From Sulfurimonas sp. (GTDB lineage Bacteria; Campylobacterota; Campylobacteria; Campylobacterales; Sulfurimonadaceae): 6,393 bases of DNA. The notes under the pieces were generated by a model, which saw nothing but the letters and a program-made list of their open reading frames with translations, did not search any database and had not been told where the DNA came from. Of the stretch, positions 1 through 5,629 are shown one piece after another. A program made the translations under genes and the position numbers. The stretch covers positions 1-6,393 of the forward strand of contig JAMORM010000087.1 in NCBI GenBank assembly GCA_027063585.1. The letters run 5' to 3'. Every line of letters begins with the position of its first letter. Position 1 is the stretch's first letter.

Positions 1-265
1 TATCTCTTTTATTTGTAAAAATTAAAAAATGTAGGATTACCATGACGAAAAGTCCAAAAGCAAAAATATGCGGTACTATTATTTTGAGTAAACCGTCAAA
101 TGTTTTTGCCGAACTGAAAGATGTTGCGTTACCAAGGTAGTAGTTTTGGATGCTTTCATAGGAAAATCCTATTTTTTCGGCAAAAATCAAAGCACCGCTG
201 AGAAGCAATAAAACACTAAAGAGTAAAAAATAGCCGACGGAATATTTATAGGCTTTACTTGGCAA
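1..265 (-). CDS. Partial small membrane protein, apparent paralogue of the upstream neighbour (5' end only)
   Basis: This is an open frame of 88 codons that leaves the window at its left edge, so the C-terminus is missing. I do not recognise the family. Visible are a first membrane helix (about residues 9-29), a polar stretch carrying the motif LGNATSF (residues 44-50), and a second helix (about 60-83) with H66 and H79. An in-frame stop lies about 24 bases upstream, and the only good start is TTG at 265-263. It is preceded by GGGAG (complement of 273-277) at a 7-base spacing. The start overlaps the end of the preceding gene by 11 bases, which points to translational coupling in one operon. 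Spacing from the first helix to the GNA motif is identical to that of the preceding gene (32 residues), with matching G, S/T and F positions, so the two are probably tandem duplicates. The histidines in helix 2 could be haem ligands, but this is inference only. Confidence 0.7.
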   Translation of the reverse strand, partial: MPSKAYKYSVGYFLLFSVLLLLSGALIFAEKIGFSYESIQNYYLGNATSFSSAKTFDGLLKIIVPHIFAFGLFVMVILHFLIFTNKRD

Positions 266-731
266 AATTGAGCTCCCATAAAGATTTTAGTGCCATATAC
301 AAGGCAATGATATGCCAGGCAAAAAAACAGACTAAATAGAGGTTGACAAACTCTGCAGCAAAGAAATAAGCTCCGAATAATGTAAGCGGTGTGAAAAGAC
401 CGAAAATCATTAAGAGATTCATAGTAAATATGGCTTTTGTCTTTGTATGCAGCAGTCTGATAAAAACAGCACTCAATGTTAAAAGCAGCATCATTAAAAA
501 GAAAATCTGCATATGAACAAACTCTAAAAATACTGATTTGTTCATCGGGTCTAAAAATTCGTCAGCATTACCAAAAAGTGTTGTAGAAACCGTTTGTACT
601 GTGAGTCCGAGTGTGTGATTTTTTACAAATACATCAAAAATAAGATAAAGGATTATAAAGAGCAAAAGCCCATTAAGCAGAGGCTTCATACTTTTGTCTT
701 GTTTGACGTTTTTTATGAGTGTAAAGCGCAC
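255..731 (-). CDS. Unknown four-helix inner-membrane protein next to an FMN-binding protein
   Basis: This 158-residue protein belongs to no family I can name. Four hydrophobic helices are visible at about residues 18-36, 67-93, 99-123 and 127-147. Helices 1 and 2 are joined by a polar loop with the motif FGNADEF (53-59). Histidines lie at 39, 73, 95 and 140. H73 (helix 2) and H140 (helix 4) are in or near the membrane and could bind b-type haem, as in small cytochrome b-like electron carriers. That is inference, not a family match. The start is GTG at 731-729, directly abutting the stop of the FMN-binding gene; an ATG at codon 15 (689-687) is an alternative. The loop and first helix resemble the next gene downstream. 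Position in the cluster suggests it is the membrane partner of the FMN protein. Confidence 0.75.
   Translation of the reverse strand: MRFTLIKNVKQDKSMKPLLNGLLLFIILYLIFDVFVKNHTLGLTVQTVSTTLFGNADEFLDPMNKSVFLEFVHMQIFFLMMLLLTLSAVFIRLLHTKTKAIFTMNLLMIFGLFTPLTLFGAYFFAAEFVNLYLVCFFAWHIIALYMALKSLWELNFAK
273..277 (-). promoter_or_regulatory. Ribosome binding site that decides the TTG start
   Basis: GGGAG on the minus strand sits 7 bases before the TTG codon at 265-263, inside the 3' end of the upstream gene. There is no ATG or GTG in this frame between the upstream stop and the TTG, so this site supports the unusual start codon. Confidence 0.55.
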
Positions 732-1265
732 TTATTTCTCTTTTAAAAGTTCGTTGTAAAGAGCAAAGGCAATACGTGAACCGTCTGTTACGCTTCTTGC
801 ACTGAGTGTCGCTCCGGTTATGGTCGGAATATCACGTGAGAGTTTAAGCATTTTATTTGTTGGAATATTTTGAAATTGAGAAGTCCATGTTTTAGAAGGA
901 ATATATTCATGCGGTTCGTTAAAAGCAATAATCTCTATACCTTTGAGAATACCCTCTTTTGTTATAAGGTACATCACTACGGCATTTTTAGAACGTACTT
1001 TTTTATTAATCAAAATTCCATAGCCTAGAATCTTTGCATTTTCTTTTGCGATGTAAATACGATAGATCTTTGTCTGGAGTTTCACTTTTGCATCGGATTG
1101 TATTTTATGAAATTTTTCACCTGAGAGAAGAATGTTTTTTTTACTGATTGTCGATGTTTTGGAGTAATTTTCTTTCATTGCATCTATCGGGGAGAGTAAA
1201 ACTTCCGCCGATAGAGATTTTGTAAGAGAGAAAATGAGTAAAGAAAGGAGAAGAATATGTTTCAT
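732..1265 (-). CDS. Secreted FMN-binding domain protein (FMN_bind, covalent flavin type)
   Basis: The 177-residue protein starts with a signal peptide (residues 1-20, K2 then a hydrophobic core, likely cut after LSA), so it should act in the periplasm. The C-terminal half (about 80-175) matches the FMN_bind pattern of NqrC, RnfG and NosR. There is a strand-rich stretch with the residues GYGI and KGIEII, and then D145-I-P-T-I-T150-G-A-T153, the motif at which the flavin transferase ApbE attaches FMN through a phosphoester bond to threonine (here T153). Unlike RnfG or NqrC, it has a cleavable signal and no lasting membrane anchor, and no Rnf or Nqr genes are nearby. No apbE is visible in the window. 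The gene lies 46 bases after the porin and directly abuts the following membrane-protein gene, so it is probably a single-electron carrier serving those membrane proteins. The domain call is firm; the redox partner and substrate are inferred. Confidence 0.85.
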   Translation of the reverse strand: MKHILLLSLLIFSLTKSLSAEVLLSPIDAMKENYSKTSTISKKNILLSGEKFHKIQSDAKVKLQTKIYRIYIAKENAKILGYGILINKKVRSKNAVVMYLITKEGILKGIEIIAFNEPHEYIPSKTWTSQFQNIPTNKMLKLSRDIPTITGATLSARSVTDGSRIAFALYNELLKEK

Positions 1266-1297
1266 TTTTGAATCTCACTTATAGTAATTTTTTTGTG

Positions 1298-1305
1298 ATT
1301 ATAGC
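1298..1305 (-). promoter_or_regulatory. Possible internal -10 element before the FMN-binding gene
   Basis: The 46-base gap between the porin and the FMN-binding gene contains GCTATAAT on the minus strand, a perfect TATAAT hexamer 32 bases before the ATG. No -35 match is seen at the right distance, which is common in Campylobacterota. No hairpin terminator is visible in the gap, so read-through from the porin promoter is also expected. Confidence 0.4.
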
Positions 1306-1311
1306 AAAACT

Positions 1312-2535
1312 CTAGAAAATAAATCCAAGAGAGACGCTGAATGTATCAGAATCTATTTTTGTATTTGCCAAATCATTATTTGCCATTGCGTAATCCATTT
1401 TAAGAACAACCTGCTCGTGTGGAAAGAAATTTACACCGAGTGTTGTCGTATCAACAGAGTCAAAACCTGTTCCGTTAGCCAATGTTTCTTGCGGATTTAT
1501 TGTCTCATATTGTATAAATACCGGTAATTTCTTTTCAATAGTTGTTAAACTTAGTAGATCAAAACTTGCATTGATATAACCACCGCTCATATCTTTAACC
1601 TGTGTTCCTGTTGTGCCGGAACGACTGGTCTGTGTATATGTGCCATATACTCTTGCTCCGTTATATGCATAGTTTAGGTGAGCATCGTACATTGTTATTT
1701 TACTGTCTGTATAAACAGAAATACCGATGAGTAAACCGTTTATACCGGTATAGTCAATGCGTCCGACACCTGCAAAACCTGGATTTGTAACTTTAAAAGA
1801 ACCGCCGCGACCTTCTCGTAGCCATTTTGCACCTGCCGTATCATCAGGTTGTAATGCGCTCACACCCGCTACTTTATACTCAATATCATCCGTGATATTA
1901 CCGTAAATCATTGCACCGCTTTCATTCCATGTAGTAGGAATAAGATATTTTGAAGTTTGCGGACGTTGTACGGTTGTAAAAAGTGTCGGTTCATGTCTTT
2001 GATTAATCAAGCCTACAGGCATTAAAAAATTACCGAGACGAATATTGAGGTTTTTGTTGAGTAGAAAATCAAGATACATAAATTCAACAACAACTTCATC
2101 ACCACCACCGCTTGCAGTAACACCGCCGCCTTCATACTCTATTTCCGTATTTAAAATAATATTATCACTGAATTTATATCCTAAATATGTAATGAGCCTT
2201 TTTACTTCCGTTTTTGAAGAATCGGCACTACTGTTGTCTGAATCTGTATTTGCATAGTACATTTCACCATATCCACCAATACTTAAAGGTGATTTAGAGT
2301 AGTAAACCTTAGAAGCTGCCGCACCCAAACCACTGTGAGATTGTTTCGTATCTACAGTTGTATAGCTAAAACCTGTTTTTAAATCACTTGTTTCATCTAT
2401 AAGCGATTGTGTTGTCTCTTTAAGCTGCTTTATCTCTTCTTTAAGCATTTGTATATCTGCTTTTTCATCCCCGAAAGAGGCACTACTGATTAATAACATA
2501 CTCGCTAATGCTAGTGAGATTTTTGATCGATTCAT
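1312..2535 (-). CDS. Outer-membrane porin, phosphate-selective porin O/P-like
   Basis: From the ATG at 2535 the protein has 407 residues. A longer reading from 2574 adds 13 residues with no ribosome site, while 2535 is preceded by AAGGAA at a 5-base spacing and opens directly with a signal peptide (1-22, likely cut after SFG). Residues about 23-53 are charged, with leucine spacing of a short coiled coil, as in trimeric porins that anchor to peptidoglycan. The barrel starts near residue 83 (SIGGYGEMYY) and ends in phenylalanine (SVSLGFIF), the usual signal for outer-membrane assembly. Mid-protein stretches such as RLGNFLMPVGLINQRHEP and KYLIPTTWNESGAMIYG resemble the constriction region of O/P-type porins. 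The family name does not fix the substrate, and phosphate need not be it. The gene heads the minus-strand cluster behind a strong promoter and Fur-like sites, so it may admit iron complexes or another redox substrate. Confidence 0.85.
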   Translation of the reverse strand: MNRSKISLALASMLLISSASFGDEKADIQMLKEEIKQLKETTQSLIDETSDLKTGFSYTTVDTKQSHSGLGAAASKVYYSKSPLSIGGYGEMYYANTDSDNSSADSSKTEVKRLITYLGYKFSDNIILNTEIEYEGGGVTASGGGDEVVVEFMYLDFLLNKNLNIRLGNFLMPVGLINQRHEPTLFTTVQRPQTSKYLIPTTWNESGAMIYGNITDDIEYKVAGVSALQPDDTAGAKWLREGRGGSFKVTNPGFAGVGRIDYTGINGLLIGISVYTDSKITMYDAHLNYAYNGARVYGTYTQTSRSGTTGTQVKDMSGGYINASFDLLSLTTIEKKLPVFIQYETINPQETLANGTGFDSVDTTTLGVNFFPHEQVVLKMDYAMANNDLANTKIDSDTFSVSLGFIF

Positions 2536-2540
2536 TGTTT

Positions 2541-2546
2541 TTCCTT
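2541..2546 (-). promoter_or_regulatory. Ribosome binding site fixing the porin start
   Basis: AAGGAA on the minus strand lies 5 bases before the ATG at 2535-2533. This is the clearest Shine-Dalgarno sequence in the window and favours the short porin start over the in-frame ATG at 2574-2572. Confidence 0.75.
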
Positions 2547-2558
2547 TTAATATGATTA

Positions 2559-2573
2559 TGATATTTACTATCA
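2559..2573. promoter_or_regulatory. Fur-box-like palindrome downstream of the porin promoter
   Basis: TGATATTTACTATCA is an imperfect 7-1-7 inverted repeat matching 12 of 14 defined positions of the Fur consensus TGATAATnATTATCA. It lies roughly 13-27 bases after the predicted transcription start of the porin, where a bound repressor could block transcription. Adjacent hexamers GATTAT, GATATT and TACTAT (2554-2571) extend it. The region is AT-rich, so a chance match is possible. Confidence 0.4.
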
Positions 2574-2592
2574 AATCTTTTTGAATGCAGAA

Positions 2593-2621
2593 ATTCTACA
2601 GGATTTTTTTTCCAATGTCAA
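2593..2621 (-). promoter_or_regulatory. Strong sigma-70-type promoter of the porin cluster
   Basis: On the minus strand a perfect -35 hexamer TTGACA (2621-2616) is separated by exactly 17 bases from TAGAAT (2598-2593), one change from TATAAT. Predicted transcription starts near 2586, giving a leader of about 50 bases before the porin ATG. The spacer holds a run of eight A residues. Confidence 0.75.
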
Positions 2622-2627
2622 TGGTTA

Positions 2628-2642
2628 TGATAATTATTATTA
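2628..2642. promoter_or_regulatory. Fur-box-like palindrome between the divergent promoters
   Basis: TGATAATTATTATTA matches the Fur consensus TGATAATnATTATCA at 13 of 14 defined positions and is a 6-of-7 inverted repeat. It ends 6 bases upstream of the porin -35 and covers the -35 region of the plus-strand promoter. It could therefore influence both clusters. The assignment rests on sequence likeness only; other AT-rich operators can look alike. Confidence 0.5.
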
Positions 2643-2660
2643 AAATATAGCTGAATTCTT

Positions 2661-2669
2661 TGATATAAT
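2661..2669 (+). promoter_or_regulatory. Extended -10 promoter of the plus-strand operon
   Basis: TGATATAAT is a perfect extended -10 (TG, one base, TATAAT). The -35 region (about 2641-2646, TAAAAT) is poor, as expected for an extended -10 promoter and for Campylobacterota. The predicted start is near 2676, about 19 bases before the ATG at 2695. Confidence 0.65.
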
Positions 2670-2694
2670 AAAGAAAAAATTATATTGAGAGTCT

Positions 2695-3417
2695 ATGAGA
2701 GAAATATTTTTAAGAGAAGAAGATGGCAGCAAGGTTTATATAGAAGTTGATTTAAATGCGTATGCATACAGTAATAAGTATGGATGGTTATTTAGTGTAT
2801 TTGTAAAATTTGATGCCTTAGATGAAAGTGCCGAGGGTTTTGAAGAGTTTTTAGAGACAAAAGAGTCACTGATTATCACGTTAGAGCATGAAGATAGGGC
2901 AAAGTATGTTGGTTCAAGAGTCGTAGACGGCTGGAGTGAACTCTATTTTTATGCTGATGATTCAAAAGGTTTGGACTCTCTAGCAAAAAATATTTTAAAA
3001 CCGGCGAATTATATATATGAAAGTAATGTGGTTCGTGATGCAAAATGGGATTTTCATTATCGTAATCTTGCTCCAAACGAATTAGAACTATGTCATATAC
3101 AGAGTGAGAAAATAATCTTTTTACTTGAGGAAGAGGGTGATAATTTGGAAATTCCAAGAGTAGTAGAACATTATGTTTCCTTTACGACACCTACTCAGAA
3201 AAACAAGTTTATCAATTCCTTAAATCTTGAGGGCTTTGACTTTAAAGATGAAATCAGCAGTGATGAATTTGAACACGGTGTAGCTCTTGTCAAAACTCAT
3301 GCGGTTACATCAGAAGAAGTCAAAAAAGTCGTCAACGAACTTTTTGAGGCAATAAAAAAAGAGCAGGGTTATTATGAAGGCTGGAGTACACTTTTAGTAG
3401 AAGATGAGAATGCCTAA
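2695..3417 (+). CDS. DUF695-RraB two-domain protein
   Basis: This 240-residue soluble acidic protein has no signal peptide. The N-terminal half (about 1-128) resembles DUF695, a domain of unknown function, ending in the typical stretch DAKWDFHYRNLAPNE (115-129). The C-terminal half (about 135-235) resembles RraB, with EEEGDNLEIPRVVEHYVSF (145-163), a second segment around LEGFDF (178-183), and the closing GYYEGWST (225-232). RraB in Escherichia coli binds RNase E and reduces its activity. The same two-domain arrangement occurs in other bacteria, where its role is not known. Campylobacterota generally lack RNase E, so the E. coli function should not be copied over. It is the first gene of the operon, behind an extended -10 promoter, with GAGAG 3 bases before the ATG. 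Only 3 bases separate it from the transporter gene. Confidence 0.75.
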   Translation: MREIFLREEDGSKVYIEVDLNAYAYSNKYGWLFSVFVKFDALDESAEGFEEFLETKESLIITLEHEDRAKYVGSRVVDGWSELYFYADDSKGLDSLAKNILKPANYIYESNVVRDAKWDFHYRNLAPNELELCHIQSEKIIFLLEEEGDNLEIPRVVEHYVSFTTPTQKNKFINSLNLEGFDFKDEISSDEFEHGVALVKTHAVTSEEVKKVVNELFEAIKKEQGYYEGWSTLLVEDENA

Positions 3418-3420
3418 ATA

Positions 3421-5268
3421 ATGCAAAAACAGGAAAAAATGTTTGCTATAGCAGGCGTAATAAACTACATTATCGTAGTATTTATGAATGCTTTTACTGA
3501 TTTGGGGCATAAAATAATCATACAAAACACTATATTCAAGGTTTATGACGGTAGTACGCAAATTATATTGACGGCAATTGTCAATGCCTTGGTATTACTT
3601 CCTTTTATTCTTGTTTTTTCTCCGTCTGGCTTTTTAGCCGACAGATTCCCTAAAAACAAGATTATGGAATATTCTGCTGCTTTTGCCGTCGTTATTACTC
3701 TAGGCATTACCTATGCTTACTATCACGGCTATTTTATTTTTGCATTTATATTGACTTTTTTACTCGCTATGCAAAGTGCTATTTACGGACCGGCAAAGTA
3801 CGGTTATATAAAAGAGTTGGTAGGTGTGAAATTTCTTAGTAGTGCCAACAGTGCTGTTCAGGCTACGACAACAGTTGCGATTTTAGGCGGTATTATTTTT
3901 TATACCGTGTTATTTGAAGGAATGTATAATAACTCTTTAACGACAGAATCCCAAATTTTACAAGCTATTGCTCCTTTGGGTTGGCTTTTGGTGATTGGCT
4001 CGGTTTTAGAGTGGTTTTTGGCTTCAAAGTTGCCAAATAAAATGATAGAAGCAAGCAAACGAGATTTTAAATTGAAAAAATATATGGGTGGTGTTTATCT
4101 GTTTAGAAATTTGAAAACAGTGACAAGAAACAGAGAGATTTTTGATGCTATACTTTCATTAAGCCTTTTTTGGTCAATCTCTCAGGTAGTTTTAGCAGTA
4201 TTTGGCGAGTATGCAAAAGATGAGTTACATGTAACCAATACTATTGTAGTTCAAGGCGTCATGGCACTTGCGGGCATAGGAATTGTTACGGGTTCAATTA
4301 TTGTTGCCAAACTTTCAAGGTTTTATATCAATGTCGGTCTAGCTGGAATCGGTGCAACGATTATAACCATTATAGTTTTTCTTGTTCCGTTTTTACATTC
4401 AATAACACTTATAGCAGTTCTTTTTACACTGTTCGGTATTTTTGCGGCATTTATCTTAGTTCCTTTAAATGCGAGAATTCAATATTTGGCTTCGCGTGTG
4501 CATCTGGGTATTATTTTAGCGGCAAACAATTTTATACAAAATATATTTATGTTTTCTTTTCTTACCATCACAACACTCTTTGCATATTTCGGAATGAATG
4601 CCGAACTGCTTTTTTATTTTATGGGTGTTGTTGGTATTTATTTGGTACGTAATTTGTATAAAAGGTATGCCGTTGATATGTTTTGGTCTTTGATGGGTCT
4701 GTTCTCAACACTAAGACATAAATACATATATATCGGCTTGGAAAATATACCGCAGGACAAAGCTGTTTTGTTGCTTGGTAATCATGTAAGCTGGCTTGAT
4801 TGGATTTTATTGCAGCTTCCTTTGCAAAGACGCATTAATTTTATGATGGATAAAGATATTTATAATTGGAAGTTTTTTCATCCTATATTTAAAAAAGGAG
4901 AGGCAATTCCTCTCTCGCCAAAAGCATTTAAAGATGCTATTAAAGAAGCACATCAAAGATTAAAAAACGGCAGTATCGTAGCACTGTTTCCTGAGGGTGA
5001 AATCACACAAGACGGGGAGATACATAAGTTTCACAGAGGTTTTGAGCTTATTGACAAAGATTATGACGGCGTGATAGTACCGTTTTATATAGATAAAGGA
5101 ATATTTGGAAGTATTTTTGCAAAATATAAACCAAAAAATTCTAAAAGAAATCTTTTTAAGCGCAGAGTTGTTAAAATCTACTTTGGCAAACCGTTGCCTA
5201 TAGATACAAATGCGCAGCAATTACACGATATAATTTTACAAATGAGAGAAAAATATGAAACTAAATAA
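3421..5268 (+). CDS. LplT-like transporter fused to a PlsC-type acyltransferase
   Basis: The 615-residue inner-membrane protein has two parts. Residues 1-415 form a major-facilitator transporter of the lysophospholipid flippase type (LplT). Its loop motif is SGFLADRFPKNK (69-80), and the family-typical GPAKYGYIKEL sits at 123-133. Residues 430-615 form a glycerolipid acyltransferase. They carry the catalytic H455-x4-D460 box (NHVSWLD), FPEG at 523-526 for acceptor binding, and VPFYI at 553-557. By analogy with LplT plus Aas of Escherichia coli, it would flip lysophospholipids inward and re-acylate them. Many homologues carry a third, acyl-ACP synthetase domain of several hundred residues. Here the frame ends right after the acyltransferase, so the acyl donor must come from elsewhere. 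The reading frame is intact and overlaps dgkA by 14 bases, so this does not look like a recent truncation. Function is well supported by motifs; the exact lipid is inferred. Confidence 0.85.
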   Translation: MQKQEKMFAIAGVINYIIVVFMNAFTDLGHKIIIQNTIFKVYDGSTQIILTAIVNALVLLPFILVFSPSGFLADRFPKNKIMEYSAAFAVVITLGITYAYYHGYFIFAFILTFLLAMQSAIYGPAKYGYIKELVGVKFLSSANSAVQATTTVAILGGIIFYTVLFEGMYNNSLTTESQILQAIAPLGWLLVIGSVLEWFLASKLPNKMIEASKRDFKLKKYMGGVYLFRNLKTVTRNREIFDAILSLSLFWSISQVVLAVFGEYAKDELHVTNTIVVQGVMALAGIGIVTGSIIVAKLSRFYINVGLAGIGATIITIIVFLVPFLHSITLIAVLFTLFGIFAAFILVPLNARIQYLASRVHLGIILAANNFIQNIFMFSFLTITTLFAYFGMNAELLFYFMGVVGIYLVRNLYKRYAVDMFWSLMGLFSTLRHKYIYIGLENIPQDKAVLLLGNHVSWLDWILLQLPLQRRINFMMDKDIYNWKFFHPIFKKGEAIPLSPKAFKDAIKEAHQRLKNGSIVALFPEGEITQDGEIHKFHRGFELIDKDYDGVIVPFYIDKGIFGSIFAKYKPKNSKRNLFKRRVVKIYFGKPLPIDTNAQQLHDIILQMREKYETK

Positions 5269-5629
5269 ACCAAAGCACAGCCTTTATAGAAATGGAATGT
5301 ATGCAGTGGAAGGCTTTATAGACATCGTTAAAAATGAGACATCTTTTAAATGGCAATTATTGATGCTGTTTGTATTGGGAATTGTTGCATGGGTTTTACC
5401 TATTGCTTTTTCTTATTCTGTTATACTTTTTATGTCACTTTTTATTCCTGTTTTGGCAGAAGTTGCTAACAGTTCTATTGAAAGGGTTGTCGATTTGGTC
5501 ACAAGTGATTATCATATTTTGGCAAAACAGGCGAAAGATGCCGGTGCTACATTGGTTTTATTAAGTTTGCTAGTTACATTGTTGATATGGATTTTTACTT
5601 TAATTATAGCTTTTGGGGAGAATATATAA
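5255..5629 (+). CDS. dgkA: Diacylglycerol kinase (DgkA type)
   Basis: This 124-residue integral membrane enzyme phosphorylates diacylglycerol with ATP to give phosphatidic acid, returning lipid from envelope turnover to phospholipid synthesis. It has the length and layout of Escherichia coli DgkA: an amphipathic N-terminus and three helices (about 31-50, 52-70, 97-120). The signature EVANSSIERVVD (69-80) provides the catalytic E69, N72 and the metal ligand E76, and AKDAG (93-97) supplies K94 and D95. E28 is also in place. All of these keep the E. coli numbering. The signature has A71 where E. coli has leucine, a mild change. The gene starts 14 bases inside the upstream acyltransferase gene, suggesting translational coupling, and its stop directly abuts the next ATG. 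The neighbouring acyltransferase supports a shared role in phospholipid recycling. Confidence 0.93.
   Translation: MKLNKPKHSLYRNGMYAVEGFIDIVKNETSFKWQLLMLFVLGIVAWVLPIAFSYSVILFMSLFIPVLAEVANSSIERVVDLVTSDYHILAKQAKDAGATLVLLSLLVTLLIWIFTLIIAFGENI
5621..5629 (+). promoter_or_regulatory. Ribosome binding spacer for the dehydrogenase gene
   Basis: GGGGAG at 5615-5620, inside the end of dgkA, is followed by the 9-base spacer listed here and then the ATG at 5630. This good site supports translation from an ATG that directly abuts the dgkA stop. Confidence 0.55.

Noticed and set aside
1266..1311. Terminator between porin and FMN-binding gene
   Set aside because: The gap has a run of A/T but no stem able to form a stable hairpin.
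2045..2257. 70-codon open frame on the plus strand
   Set aside because: It lies wholly antisense inside the porin gene, has low-complexity serine/proline content from the reverse of barrel codons, and has no ribosome site.
2536..2574. Longer porin start at the ATG 2574-2572
   Set aside because: It would place 13 extra residues before a textbook signal peptide, has no ribosome site, and would bury the AAGGAA site that fits the ATG at 2535.
2876..3157. 93-codon open frame on the minus strand
   Set aside because: It is antisense to the DUF695-RraB gene, rich in His/Tyr/Leu typical of shadow frames, and has no family likeness.
4960..5220. 86-codon open frame on the minus strand
   Set aside because: It is antisense to the acyltransferase domain, whose catalytic motifs prove the plus-strand reading.
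5370..5564. 64-codon open frame on the plus strand
   Set aside because: It is an out-of-frame reading inside dgkA; its hydrophobicity only mirrors the dgkA helices.
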